Part shown: positions 45,871-58,984 of the stretch, one piece after another
How positions within the stretch are numbered: the stretch's first letter is position 1
Layout: the number at the start of each line of letters is the position of its first letter
Origin: Gnetum montanum
Taxonomy: Eukaryota; Streptophyta; Gnetopsida; Gnetales; Gnetaceae
Reading direction: 5' to 3'
NCBI GenBank assembly: GCA_015680685.1
Contig: MNCI01016353.1
Span: forward strand, 660,049 to 724,048
DNA length: 64,000 nucleotides
Program-made: the position numbers and the translations under genes
The notes under the pieces: model-generated
The model's database searches: none
What the model was told of the DNA's origin: nothing
The model's input: the letters and a program-made list of their open reading frames with translations, nothing else

Positions 45871-47005
45871 TGAGAATCAAGAACTTAAAAGAGGAGGAGG
45901 GTGGGGGGTGGGATGAGGGGGCTGAATACATTTCCCAAATTGCAAGCAATACTTGTTACACAAAACATAAGAATTACGTGGTTCCCCAACTTGGGTACTC
46001 CACACTTGGAGGGTAGATTGCTTACACACCTCTAGAGTTTGTTTGTTCAAAAGTGTGGTTTGAAGGGCATCATACCCTGTACAAGCATTGCAATCCATAC
46101 CAGAGTTTTTCTTCATTGCAAAACCACTCAACCTTGCAAGGTCCCAACAAGCTCGGTATGTGGTTTCAAGAATCCTGCAACCTTTACAAAATTGAGCTAT
46201 GCTTTGGAATGTTTTGATGCTGCAAAACCACTCAATCTCGCATGGATCTTGAAAAGCTCAATATAGATGTCTTCTTACAAGAAGCACATCAACACCTCCA
46301 GGTAGTAAGAAAAGAAAAATAATCATAAGGAGAGAGTGTAATTGAGTTTATAAGATCCTTGTACAATGAAGCACAGTTCCATAACAAATCTAACAAATGG
46401 TGTGACAATTCAAGTACACAAGTACAATAGCATATGATAGATAATGATTACTTTGATTTTGATAATTATTGTATAATACCCAAGAGTTTAAAGTTTACTT
46501 ATAGTATTGAAGTTTTTGAAAACACCTCAAAGTTCATGCAATGACTCTCTAATGACTAGTGTAGACATCTCCTTCAAGATTAGGACGTCTCTATAAAATC
46601 AGCTTCAACTTTGGTGAGATGTCTCATTTTAAGATGGAAGTCTTTGGGGAGATGCCTTCTTTGAAAAGGAGATGTCTCCTATTTTTGGGAGACATCTTCT
46701 TGTAATGGACTTACTCTTGGTCAAGATGTCCTATGTTCCTTGGAGACGTCTTCTCAACTTTTGAGCTCTGGATCCTGAGGCTTTCTCTTGTTGATTTAAC
46801 TTCCTCTCAACCCCTAGAGCATCTTTATTTAGCTTATAGCCATCATACTTGTCCATGCTCCCATCCAGCCCATGAAGTGCCATGCTTCCTTGAGTCCTTG
46901 TCCATGATGTGGAGTTCTTGCCTTTATCCTGTACATACAACATTGACAATAAACATCCTTTGTTCTCGATTTTCCTTAAGGTTTTGGCATACCAAAAGGT
47001 CAACA
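45871..47005 (-). repeat. E5 5' LTR
   Basis: Directly adjoins the tRNA-iMet primer site. It aligns with 39633-40705 and is slightly longer. A 171-codon minus frame (46731-47246) crosses its border into the minisatellite and is not a gene. Confidence 0.82.
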
Positions 47006-47870
47006 TCTGGGTCCTTGGATAGTAACATTTTTCATAATTTGGCTTAGAGAAGTTGACATTTTTATAATTCTTAGCCTTGGAGGCTAACATTTCTACCTTC
47101 CTTGTCCTAGGACAAGAAGCATTTTTTCCTTTTTTCCTTAGCAAGTAAGCATTTATTTTATTTTTTGGGGTGAGAGGAGCTATGTATTTGTTTTCCATGC
47201 TTTGGAAAACCCAACATTTTTTGGTTTCTTGCCTTGAAGGTAGCATATTCCTCTCCTAGCTTGGAAGAGAGAATTTTCACCATTTTAGACCTTAGAGGCC
47301 AATGTTTTTGCCATTTGAACCTAAAATGCCAACGTATTTTTCCTCTTAATGCCATCATTTTTCATCTCTAGGTTAGTAGAGGAACATTTTTATTCCCTTT
47401 GGTCCTAGGAACTAGAATTTTTTCTTTCCTTATCTTGGACAAGGTACCATATTTATTTTTGAGCATTAAAGACCAATGTATTTCTAGTTTTAGCATGGGG
47501 AGGAGTAGTGTTTTTGTTTTCTAGCTTGGGAAACCTTAGTGGTTTGCATCTTGTCCCTTACAAGCTAATTTTTTTTGTTTATTTTTGGTCTAGAAAGGCT
47601 ACAACATTTTATTTTCCATCTACGAAAAGCCTATCATTTTATAGGTTTTTTGGATTGGAAGCTAATGTATTGTGTTTTTCCTCTTGAGAGCGGCAGTGTA
47701 TTAGGCTTTCAAGACTTGAAATATTTAGCGTATTTTCTATTCCTTGAACTAGAAAGCCAACATTTTCTACTTCCTGGTTCCTACAAGCCCCACCAATTTA
47801 ATTTTAGTTGCACTTGTTTGTCTAAGTCTCAGTGTTATGGATTTCCAAGCCTCTTTGCCTAGCAACTGTT
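47006..47870. repeat. Degenerate minisatellite, right part
   Basis: Continuation of the 39120-39632 array: (g)ccaacattttt words about every 40-50 bases, separated by tttcttgnctt/ctagg words. About 17-20 worn units. No coding function seen. Confidence 0.7.
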
Positions 47871-48079
47871 CGTCAAAATGTTCAAGCTCATTCAAGCTTT
47901 GTTTATGTTATTTTCATTTTTTTGGCTAAGTATTATTCAATTTGTACTCAAAGCTTAGCTTCTTTACATCTATGTTTCCTCATATTAACATTGTCGATTT
48001 TCTCTTTTATGTTATTTTATGTTTTTATTGTTATCATTCCATGTTCTAATGGTTGGTCTATTTTGCTTACAGGCACATG
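47871..48079. other. Unassigned stretch
   Basis: AT-rich, ending in a tttgcttacag that could be a splice acceptor for the decayed gene that follows. Confidence 0.35.
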
Positions 48080-50249
48080 CTAAAGTATATCCTTGTTATC
48101 ATAGAAATGGTGGACATCCTATGCTCCATGGGAATAACCCTTGAAAATAGTTTCATGCGTAACATGATGCTTCATGAGAGATCTCACGTCTAGTTTAGGC
48201 TTGGGGCCAAGGAGTTTTTATTGTACTTGTTGCAAAACTTTAGTGTGATGTTGTGGTCATACTTGGTTGCAGACGTCTATGTTGTGATTGTAGAGATGAT
48301 ACTGGTAGGATCCTTGAACTATATTTTATAATATATTCAAGATGATCTTAAGGCTCACATGGAATTGGATCACCATGGAACTACATATTCAGTAGGGATC
48401 TGATAGCTGTCTCACATTTGGAAGCAACTCACATACTAAGATTTTATTATGGATAACACTCTATTGTTGGATCATAGGCCAATGAATTTATTCCAAAGCC
48501 ATTCCAACAGTGTCTATATGTTAGATGGGTAAGTTTTCATGTGATTTGAAATGTTAATATTTGCTTTTGCAATCACTTCTTTGACTAGATTTGTGTGCTT
48601 TTATAGGTTTTATGTTCATAGGAGAGGGCTAGTTGCAAATGATTAGACTTTGTCTCTAGCTCGTATGACCTTGGCAGAGTTTGCTTAAGGGGAAAATATT
48701 AGAGTACATGTGATAAATTAGCTTGGTGCAGAGTTTATGAGGTATAAGATGTGCTACTTACAAGAGCATCAACGGTGCATGACCATGAAATACATCCACG
48801 AGTTTTGGAATCTCCCAAACTATGGCATACGGGTACTGATCCAACATAAGGCTTTGGCCTTGCCTACTAAATTGAGTAAGTGAAAAAATTTGTTTATTAT
48901 TTTTACCTATTTTTTTTCAAAATCGATATTGTTAGTATATGGTTTCAATAAGCTAACTAAATTTTATCTCAAATAGATTTTGTAAGGAAGTTTCCCATCA
49001 ACATGGTTAGTTCTAGTTGAATTAAAGAGAAAATACTTCTCAAATGTGGTGAGATGGACAAGGTTAAGTGTGGTTGTCCAACAAAGCTTTAGCAGACATC
49101 CAACAGAGGATATTGGATATAGGATTTTTTGATTTGTTTATGTTTTCTAGTCCCACTATTTTAGATATAGAGATGCTAAATTTGATTAACTCGTTTAATG
49201 AAGTTGCCACAGAGTTCCACACTTATGTTCATGGCTTAATAGCGATCTTAATTATTGATGAGGAGCTATTTCAAAACTTTTTTTGGGTTCCTAGAAAAGG
49301 GATCAAGATGGTAGAAAAAATACGGAAGGACTCAAACTACAGGGAGACCTTGGAAGCTTGTTGAAATCTCCTTTTGGTGTAACATTGCCATTGAAGGACT
49401 ATGGGATTGAGGAGGTCAATGAGTTATATCGTTAATTTCTTTCAAGGGTATTTCCCATGCTACTATCATAGAAGAAAATCATTGGGTTGAAGTAGGCTTG
49501 AATGATGAGAAAGGTGATAACAGATGGGACTAGATTTGAGTGGACTACAATCTTCGTTATAGGGCTTCATGTTGAAACCCAAAGATTGGTAAGAAAATCA
49601 CCTTCGTGTATCACATACACTTCACATTTTTGAATGCATATTTAAGGAGATTTGTAGAGTTCTTGATGATGAGGTTTAATGGGAATTGGGTGGAACATGA
49701 CATGTTCCAAATTCCCAGCCTTGGGCTTAATACTTTACTAATTCCATTCGCATCCAAGATCCTCCTATTGAAGCATTGGTGAATGACTGTCTATAACCAC
49801 CAAAGACATTAGTGATTGATGTAGATGTTCCTTGGACAACATTGGTTTTGAGCCTATGGTGACTAGGGGCCAAGCAGAGAGGATCAAGAGGTTACACGTA
49901 GAGGTTGAGGAAGCCACCAGGGAATGAATAAAACATCATAGGATTGAAGTAAATGTTTAAATCCAATGTAAACAAGAGCCTCAAACTAGGTTGGGGATAG
50001 GAATCAAGAAGGCCCAACAAGTTTTGGATGGTACATATGTGTAGTTTTGATTTTTTTGCATTTAATTACTTATTGGATGAATTGTTTAATAATTATTATA
50101 TTTTTTTATTTATGGATTTATGTGTAGATAACTAGCAAGAAGTAGCAGTTAAAGTTGCAATAGAGGTAGAATAAAAATGCAAGAAGGAAGAGGAGTAGAT
50201 GGTCAAGAAAGCAAATGATGCTCTAACATCTATATTTCTAGATGGTCTT
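48080..50249 (+). pseudogene. Decayed intron-bearing gene of unknown function, cut by E3
   Basis: Coding-like blocks are separated by intron-like gaps: donor GTAAGT at 48530 with acceptor TATAG at 48606; donor GTAAGT at 48875 with acceptor ATAG at 48977; and 50034 (GTACAT) to 50127 (GTGTAG). Readable peptides include MTLAEFA.GENIRVHVIN.LGAEFMRY, MKYIHEFWNLPNYG and, at 49068-49364, NKALADIQQRILDIGFFDLF...EFHTYVHG. The last block vaguely resembles the plant mobile domain (MAIN/MAIL) around its H-TFHLP-GE motif, low confidence. The E3 LTR begins at 50250, within or just after its end. Stops and shifts make it inactive. Confidence 0.4.
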
Positions 50250-51156
50250 TGATGAGTTTTGGTCTACTGTGTTGACTGGGCCCCATCGACACAACTTATT
50301 GCATTGATTGGGCCCCATCGATGAGGCCTTATTGACGCAGTCTATTGCATCAACGTGACCTTGTCGACGTAGGGGTCTATCCTAGTCTATAAATACTTGC
50401 TCACCAATTGTATTTATGGCATCAATTTTGAAAGTAGTAGTGGAGCTCTTGTAGTTTGTCTACTTGAAAGTTAGAATATTTTTCTTGAGTGCCCATAGTA
50501 GGAGTCATTGATTGTACGAATCTTGATTTGAGCATTATTGTACCTGAGCATGGCAGTGTGTGAAGCAATAAAGATAAAGTTCTTAATAAATCTTGAAGCA
50601 TTCTGGATAGCTTAAATGTTTTATTTCTACATTAATGTTTTCAATTACTTATTCAATGTTTTTTCATAATTAAGCTAATGAAGTAATTAAGCAATATAAG
50701 CTAGATAGATTAAACACATAAGTACGACCGCTTCAAGCATAATACGTATTTGCTTGGTAATCCTAGCAACGTTATTGCTTGGTACACCAATAGCATAGTG
50801 CTTGGTAACTCAACAATGGATATGTGGGTTCAGGATGTGTGCGGAAAGTGGGACTGGATGCTTATGTTAGGATTGCTTAGATACTAGTTAATTAGTTAAT
50901 CCAATTACTTTATCTCTCTTTAAATACCAAAACCATAAAATAAAAAATAATAAAAATCAGATACCTCAATTACACTTAACCATACTAGTGTATGTCACAA
51001 GTATAATTGGGAAGACAACAAACAACCTTAAGGCAAGGTTGACTTCCTAGAAGGTTAGTGCACCAAAAACTATAAATTCCATAGAATTCAACTGGATCGC
51101 ACATGAACACTTTGTGATTCGTATGATTGGGCATAGGGGTACCTCACCACTCATCA
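50250..51156 (+). repeat. E3 5' LTR
   Basis: TGATGAGTTTTGG to CACTCATCA, 907 bases. U3 (50270-50375) has repeated GGGCCCCATCGA and TCGACGTAGG words; TATA tataaata at 50388. R/U5 carries gtgcccatagtaggagtc. Closest to the E1 LTR. Confidence 0.88.
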
Positions 51157-51176
51157 ATTGTGCCATTGCTAGGGAC
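51157..51176 (+). promoter_or_regulatory. E3 primer-binding site (decayed tRNA-Asp type)
   Basis: ATTGTGCCATTGCTAGGGAC abuts the LTR and matches the E2 site apart from mainly C-to-T or G-to-A type changes. Confidence 0.6.
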
Positions 51177-51307
51177 TTTGTTTGTTAAATGTGTGCTATC
51201 TAGGATTAGTGAATACTATTAATATCATTGGATGAACTCAAGGTCAACATCACTCTCAAATGACATATAACTACCAAGCACACTGATAATTTTATTTATT
51301 TTGCAAA

Positions 51308-53130
51308 ATGTCTTTTTCTCACAAGTGTGAAGATGTCAAATTGTTGGTTCCATAGGACTGCAAAGTGGTATATACTCATCTAGATGAGTATGTACTAGAC
51401 TTCACCTTCATCCTACATTAGGATGAATAGCTATGATGGCATGATATGAAGGGTAACATCATCTTGCCTCCTGATTAATTTGTACTTGGGATGCTATTTC
51501 AAACTCTAAATAGTTGGGCATTCAAGATTTTCACGAGGAATATGTTGTAAATGGTTATGACACTTGGGACTACCATCCCACTGAAACACAACGTAAGTGA
51601 GATCAACATTAGGAGATGCACCATGAGGCTATGGAGGGAAAACATTTTACTAATCCCTTAGTCCTACTAGATCAAGATGACAATGAGGATCCTCCCTTTG
51701 CAGGTTCTCAACATGAAGATTCTCTACCCCCTATTGTTGGTAATGAGGATGTGACCCTGAACCTACGATCAACTATTTACAAATCAAGTTTAGGAAAAAG
51801 TGATAGTTAAGGTAGGAACTTGGGTAAACATCACAATAGAAAGGGATTTAAGGATGGAGGTTGTAATGAGCGACAAAGTGGTGGTAGACACCATAGTGGT
51901 GATGGTGGTCCACCTTCCTCTCCATCCTCTTCATCTGATTCCAAACATTCCTCTTCATTTACTAGTTCTCATAGAAGCCATCGTCAAAATAATCATGATG
52001 AAGGTGATTAACAAAACAACAATGACTGTAAAGGCCATCAAGAATGCAGAGGTGATAGAAACCATCATCGACATCATTGACATAATCATGATGATGATGC
52101 TTTGTTGGCAACTAGAAGTATGTTGAACATTGTAGAGGTAGTTAGAATTCCAACCAGGCATATGAAAGATAGTCGGATCAAGCACTTAGACATGAATAAT
52201 ATTCCATGATTTGAAGAGAATACAATTCTAATTCGTAGAATCATCTACAAGCTTTCCATGATACTTGTGCCTTATAGAACATTGAAAATGACTAGAAAAA
52301 ACTCAAGCTCTTCCCTAGGACACTCATTAAGAAAGCTAAGAGTTGGTGCCAGTCCTTGCAACTAGAATCCATTCACCAATGGAGTATCATGTTAGAGTTG
52401 TTTAATAACAAATACTAGATGTTCTCTAGAGTGTCTAATCTAAGAAGGCAAATCCAACGCTGGAAACAAGGAACACATGAACCCTTGGATTCTACCATGG
52501 GTAGATACTATTCACTCTTCCACTGATGCCCTAGCCATGGTTTTTCTTAGAGGGAACAACTTCACCACATCATAGAGGTCTCAAAGCAGAAACTAGAAGA
52601 ACTTTTGGGATGTATGCCCAAGGGAGACTATCTAAACTAAGAGCTATGTATATCCAAAGGTTGATAGAGTAGGTAGCAAAAGAAGAAGGTGAGTTGTAAA
52701 AGAGGGAAAGTACAAAAGAGGATAATAGGGATCCTTCCATTAGGAAATGGGAGGTTTGATTTTGTGACAAGGAGGAGTCACCACTCGATGAAGTGGTGAA
52801 TAGGAAATTCTTACCCATTCAAAAATCTATTTATGATATTTTGGTAAAGGTTGATAAATTATGGGACTCTTTGGATGAAAAATTCCAAACTGCTATGAAG
52901 ATTGTTAAAGAATGCAAAGAGCAAAATAGTTATCGTAACTGTAGGAGGAAAAAAGAAGCTGAACGTGCCTACCAAAGAGGTAAGGGTAAAGCTGCTGTTG
53001 TAGATGACGTTGTGGAAATTGACTTTGATGATGAAATTGGATGTTTAATACAAACATCAAAAGGGGTTTTGCCCTATGGTGTCACACTTACAAGAGTCTG
53101 GGGTGTACACATTGAATCCTCGACTACTAC
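51308..53130 (+). pseudogene. E3 gag (decayed)
   Basis: ATG at 51308 (MSFSHKCEDVKLLV), then VVYTHLDEYVLDFTF; a His/Ser/Asp-rich low-complexity part (51850-52090); gag core near 52170-52560; C-terminal part 52793-53130 (VNRKFLPIQKSIYDILVKVDKLWDSL). The knuckle cysteines are mostly lost. Broken by stops and shifts. Confidence 0.75.
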
Positions 53131-53740
53131 GTAGGTAAGCACATAGATGATTACCTTATCCTCAGGAAAATCTATGGTAGTTCCACCAGCAACAATAGGC
53201 TTATTACCCAAGTGGAGCTCCACCACAACCATATGAACAATACCAATAGTGGAAGAACCACAATAATGGGGAATGTCACCTCCAAGGTAGTAGTATCCTT
53301 ATAGGACATTAGATTCATACAGGTATTATGTTCAACAACTTGTCTCTCCAAGAAGTTCTACAAGTCATGCGTCATTTCAGCATCACTATTACCCTCCAAA
53401 GTACCATTGAACACATTCACCATCTAATTGAGGAGAAAACCTATATCCATACCACCCTTTGCATTTGTCTACACACACATCTCCACCCTTAACCTAGTTA
53501 CCTCCTACTCTATCCATGCAGGGTGAGATTCCTCCATAGCTACAACAACCAAATGCTACGAGGGCTATACATTCACAACTAGCTTTCTAGTTGAGTGGTT
53601 TAGATAATTAATCTAGAAAAAGACCCTTCTTTTGATCCAACAATCCTCTCCAACCCTCACAAGCTAGTATTACTGATCACCTAGCATCTCAAGTACCATC
53701 ATCCTTTGCATCAAATACCTTCGAGTGCCCTTCAAATCAA

Positions 53741-54310
53741 ATGTCAACTTGGATCTGCACTATAATGTTAACTCATGCCATTGTTGATTGGATCAAGGTT
53801 GGCTGTCTTTTCACAAAAAGATCTAACCTAGGAATTCCTCTCATTTACTTGCAAATTTTTAGACATGAGCCATGCAAGGCTCTTCTTGATTCTAGTTTTG
53901 ATGTTAACCTCATTTGTCATGACATGTATAAGGCTTAGAACCTACCACCTCTCAAGAAGAGAAACATCCATCTAGAATTGGTAGATCAATCAATCACTGT
54001 TCCTTTGAGATTGGTGGAGGACATTATGACCATAGTTAGTGGGTGGTCCTATCCTATTGATTTTTTGGTGATTAGGATTGAAAACTGCAAAGGTGACCTC
54101 CCCATCATTATGGAAAAGGCTTGGTTAAGCATGGTCGATGCATGTATGGGTATAAGGGACCTCTCCTTGGAAATCCCTAAAGAAAATGAATTTGGAAGAA
54201 GTGTATTCCATGCATTACATATAGTGATAATGGATGCAATTGTGTGTAAAATATTTGGTCCATCAAAAGTACATACATCAAAGCCTGTAATTACTGTTCA
54301 CAAGAAATAG
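53741..54310 (+). pseudogene. E3 protease (decayed)
   Basis: The active site reads ALLDSSFDVNLIC near 53880, so the Gly of DSG is changed. DLPIIMEKAWLSMVDACMG follows. A stop at 53939 divides it. Same role as in E1. Confidence 0.75.
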
Positions 54311-54549
54311 ATATGCAAAGGTGTCTATATGCAGTAGCCACAAAATAGGAGGGCACCCAGTGGTTGATAGCTGGCTTAGATAGTAGCACATTATGCATGG
54401 AAACAACTAAGAGCCTAACATGTGCTTATGTTGAAAGCATTGATGAACTTGAGCAAGTTCATCACCAACTCTCTAAAGATGAAGATGATGATACCTATTG
54501 GGAAGAGCTGGAAATCCCTAATAACTTCAAGTAGGAGTCCTTAGAATTG

Positions 54550-55990
54550 AAAAATCTACCAGCCAGCATGGAATACATATTTTTAAACAATGGTAAATCA
54601 GTCATAATTAATGCCAAACTTGCTCCTAAATAAAAAGAAAAGATATTAAAGGTGGTTAACAAATGATCAACAACCTTTTCTTGGTCATATCCCAAGCTGA
54701 CAAGATCAATCCAAGAATATGCCAACATCGCATTTACATTGACCTAGCCATAAAGCCAAGAAGGTAGCTATAGAGACATCTAAATCCCAAATTGAAATAG
54801 ATCATCAAGGAGGAAATAGAGCAACTCCTCAAGGTAGGGTTCATCTATTCCATTGTGGATAGTGAGTAGGTTAGCTCACTCGTAATTGTGCCAAAGAAAG
54901 GTGGCAAGTGGTAGGTTTGCATCAACTTTAGGCTATTGAATATGACAACATTTAAAGATCATTTTCTATTGCCATTTGTGAACCAAGTGTTGGACACTAT
55001 CTTTTAGCATTGCTATTATAGCTTCTTGGACAGTTATAGTGACTATAACCAAATCCAAATTGCATTAGAAGATCAGGCTAAGACAACATTCATGAGTCCT
55101 TGGGGAACTTTTGCATATTGTAAGATGCCATTTGGTTTATGCAATGCCCCTACAATGTTTCAATATGGTCCTTAGCATCTTTTAGAAGTAGATTGGTAAG
55201 GGTATTAAAGTCTTCATGGATGACTTCTCTAGCTATGAAGCTACATTTAAGCAAGCCTTGGATTGCCTTGAGCAAGTACTGAAGAGATGTGTCGAAACAA
55301 ATCTATGGCTCAATTGGCAAAAAAATCACCTTATGGTCCAAGAAGAAATTATGTTGGGGCACCGAATTTCACAAGAAGGGATTAAGGTAGACCTAGAAAA
55401 GATAAGGGTCATCCAAGGAATTACATGTCAACTAGAGACAGTCAAAGATGTTAGATTGTTCTTTGGACACACTGGCTACTACTGATAATTCATAGAGAAT
55501 TTCTCTAAGATTTCAAAGCTATTAGTCAAGCTTACAAAAAACGATGCTCCATTCATCTGGACCAAGGAGTGCGAACATGCATTCCAACTACTAAAGGAGA
55601 CACTCATAGAAACTCCAATTCTATGAGCACTAGATTGGTCTAGACCATTTCATATAATAACGGACACATCTAATTGTGCTTTGGGAGCTATGCTGATGAA
55701 GTTGGATGATAAAAAGTGTCCATATTACATCCACTACATGAGGAAAAGCATTGTGGTTGCACAATTAAATTACAACACTATGGAGAAAGAATTAATGGTA
55801 GTGGCATACTCTCTTAAAAATTTTAGACACTATGTGCTTAGCTACAAAATATTTGTGCACATGGACCATAGTGTCATTCGCTTCCTCATGAACAAGCTAG
55901 CGGTGAGCCCTCATATCATACGATGGCTCATGATCTTGTAGGAATTTGATCTCACAATGGTAGGTCAAAAAGGGATTGAGAATGTGTCAT
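54550..55990 (+). pseudogene. E3 reverse transcriptase-RNase H (decayed)
   Basis: RT words: FLDSYSDYNQIQIALEDQA, GTFAYCKMPFGLCNAPT, FMDDFSSYEATFKQALD (55213-55265), then HLMVQEEIMLGHRISQEGI. RNase H: ALGAMLMKLDDKK, NYNTMEKELMVVAYSLKNF and HMDHSVIRFLMNK. A few stops only; better preserved than E1. Confidence 0.87.
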
Positions 55991-56069
55991 TGACCATCTC
56001 TTTTAATTAAGATGGAATAATAAAGAGGAAGAAAGCTTGCTCTCTGATCAGTTTCTAGATGAACTCCTC

Positions 56070-57462
56070 TTTATAAGAGTTAAATGATGAAATGCCTACA
56101 GAAACAACATGGTACAATGACATCCTCACCTATATTCTTACTTAGGAGATGCCATAAAATCTTGACTTTAAAAATAAGCAACGATTTCTTCATTAGGCCA
56201 AATACTTCATGTAAATCAATAAACACCTTTACAAGGTGTGCATCGATGGCTTGATTTATTGGTGTGTCCCTGATGGAAATTAACTACACATTCTCTAGGA
56301 TCCTCATGAAGGACCTTGCAGAGGCCACTATGCAGGGAGATGCACAACTATACAAATCATGATGGTAGAATACTATTGGCCTACAATCTTCAAGGATGCT
56401 CACTAGGTTGTTCAATCTTGTGAACGTTGCCAATAAGATGATGGGATGACCGCTCAAATGGAAGGTCCTCAACAATAAATACAACCATTGGAGCCATTTG
56501 AAATATGAGGTATTGATTTCATGGGTCCCATTACACCCATGTCTAATCAAAAGGCATATATCATCATAGCATTCAACTACTGCATGAAATGGATAGAAGT
56601 AGCAGCCATTACTGATTGTACATCATTCGATGCTACTAGATTTATATAAAAAATTATTGTAAACAGGTTTGGGGTGCCATGTACACTAATTTTTGACAAT
56701 GGAACTCATTTCACAAGTGCCACTTTTAGAAAGTTCATGTAATGCTTAGGGGTTGAACATAAATTAATAGCACCCTACCACCCCCAAGCCAATGGTCAAG
56801 TAGAGGTAACTAACTGGGAGATCACAAAGATCTTAATAAGAACCATAAGCAAATATAGGAGAGATTGGAGCACCAAACTCAATGATGTCCTCTGGGTGTA
56901 TCACTCAACATGGAAACTTCCTATTGGCTACTCTCCCTACGAGTTAGTGTATGGAAAACTTCCAATGCTCCTAATTTAGTTTGAGCTCCGCACACTCTCA
57001 ACAGCCTGTGATTTGAATCTTGCATAAGTCTAGCATAGAAAGAAAGCTTGATCAACTTGAACATGCTAGATGAAAACCAATTGGTGGTCCTATCTTTGAA
57101 TGAGGTGCACAAGGCATTCAACAAGCAATGCCATGACCTTAAAATATAGAAAATAACATTTCAACTAGGAGATAAGATTCTCTATTGGAACCCCACACAC
57201 GTACCCTAGAAGATAAAATTTTAAACATTGTGAGAAGGACCTTATATAATTGATCAAACCTTTCCCTCTGGGGCCATGTTAATCTATAAAATTAAAAGCC
57301 CAAATAAAAAGTAGTTGGTCAACATCCAACAAGTGAAACCTTTCCTAGAGCTAAGACAAGCTAGTGCAACTACCACCTTGATGGATGGACAACCACATTC
57401 CATTTTTCGAATCTTCTCCTTCCAACTTAGTCATAGGGGAGATGGCCATCTGTGCTAACGAT
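56070..57462 (+). pseudogene. E3 integrase (decayed)
   Basis: Zinc region near 56300-56440 (HEGPCRGHYA, CERCQ), core IDFMGPITPMSN, FDNGTHFTSATF, APYHPQANGQVEVTN. First and second Asp and the Glu of the DDE triad are all visible. The C-terminus runs to DGQPHSIFRIF and HRGDGHLC plus stop at ~57460, the natural end of pol. Confidence 0.85.
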
Positions 57463-58980
57463 CCATATGGATTCTTAGTTTTTCTATTTTTTTTTCATGT
57501 TTTTGATTTTACAAGTTATTTATTTTAAGATTTTAGATTTTCAAATTTTTCCCAATTTTGCACCATCATTAGTACCTTTGAGCATTTTTTTGATTATTTT
57601 ACACTTTTTGATATATTTTACTTTGTTTTGTTTAAGTGTGACTTTTTGTTATTTTTTCTAATAGAAGTGCTTTATTGTCATAGGACACAGTGCCACTATT
57701 GCTATTTACTAATGATGGTTTGTGCTTAATGTTGTGATTATCGATCTCTAGTTTTTATTTTTGAATTCTGATGTCTGATGACTATGACATGGTTTGTTTT
57801 ATATGGAATAGGCAGTGAGTCCATGTTATTTGCCCATCCAATAAACTCTATGGTTTTCCTTGTTCTGGGAGTTTGAGGTCCCTTCCATTAAAGAAACTTT
57901 TAATCAATTGGTGACCTTGGTAGTTCCAGAATTGGGAAAGATTCAAAGGCTTGTAGAGGGTGTGACTTCAAGGGGACTCAATACTCCTTGTACTCTTTTG
58001 CTTACTTGAGTGCTTGGGTGTTTTTCTGGTGTTTCTTACCATTCTGTTCCAACCACTAATAGGAAGTCAAATAAAGTCTTTGCATGGTGTGGTTCCCATC
58101 CAAAAATTCAAAAAGAAAAAATAAAAAAACAAAGGAAAAAAACATGATGGTAATTCAAAGCACATTCCTTAGACAAATAAATGGGCTACAAGAACTAATT
58201 ATGAGGCTAAAAATACATGCATCCATGCTTGAAGGTCCCCTCTAACTAAGGTACTCTCTCTCACACTTCCTACTTCTCTTTTCTTATCTGTTTGGAATGG
58301 TGGTTGTTTTATTGGAGCACTCTTGTGTCTTGGGTGAGCAGATTGGTCTTGGAGTGGTGATGTAAAGTCATTGAAAGAGGTTGGTTTTGATCTGGACTAA
58401 GGATGAATCTTCTCATGTCATTTTAAACACATATTCCACAAGGTACTTTTTATGACCTCAATTCAAGATTCTATCCCACCTTCCTAGTCATCCATTTATG
58501 CTATCATAACTCACCTCTCTATTGGTTTCTATGTTATGCTTGATGTCTTAGTTTGACTTGTTGGAATTCTTGGATAGATTCGTTTTGGTTGGTCCTTAAA
58601 TTTTCATTATCATTAATCAACTGTGGGGTCCACAGACTCCTTGGTTGGGGTTATGCAAGGATAACAAGGGCAAATGATTGCTATGGGGAGCACCCACTTG
58701 CATATCTCTTGGTTTGGTTAGTTAAGTTCTATACCTTCAACATTGTTAGAATCCTATCTTTTGCATATTCTGTTGTGCAAACCACTCTGTGCTCCTTGAA
58801 CTCTCATTTTTCATCCCATTTTTATCATTTTTTCTAATTTTCTTAATTTTTGGGACTTCATCATCCTCTTCTCATATTTTCATCATGTTTGTGGCTATTT
58901 AGGCTTCCATTTAACCCTAATTTCATTCAAAATCTCTTTGTAATTTTCAAGGTTTGACCAAGTCAAGGAAAGTTAACAAT
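57463..58980 (+). other. E3 spacer downstream of pol
   Basis: No frame. It aligns in order with the spacers of E1, E2 and E4. The polypurine-like motif (AGTCATAGGGGAGA) is at 57429 at the pol end. Confidence 0.7.
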
Positions 58981-58984
58981 GGTC

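Larger units (their letters stand above)
39633..47005 (-). mobile_element. E5: Ty1/copia-like element with gag but no recognisable pol
   Basis: Two direct repeats of ~1.1 kb, TGAGRATCAAG to GGTCAACA on the plus strand, enclose an internal region read on the minus strand. The primer site beside the right LTR is TGGTATTAGAGCC (complement at 45856-45868; tRNA-iMet), and a purine tract (AAAAAGGGCAAGAT on the minus strand) abuts the left LTR at 40706. Flanking 5-mers are TTTGG (39628) and TCTGG (47006), a probable target duplication with one change. A UBN2-type gag is present. No protease, integrase or RT was found in 40706-44300. Confidence 0.75.

Noticed and set aside
46731-47246. 171-codon open frame on the minus strand
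   Set aside because: It spans the E5 LTR edge and the adjoining minisatellite; no domain, and composition follows the repeats.
51800-52185. Ile/Met/Val-rich frames in E3
   Set aside because: Shadows of the Asp/His/Ser-rich gag low-complexity region.
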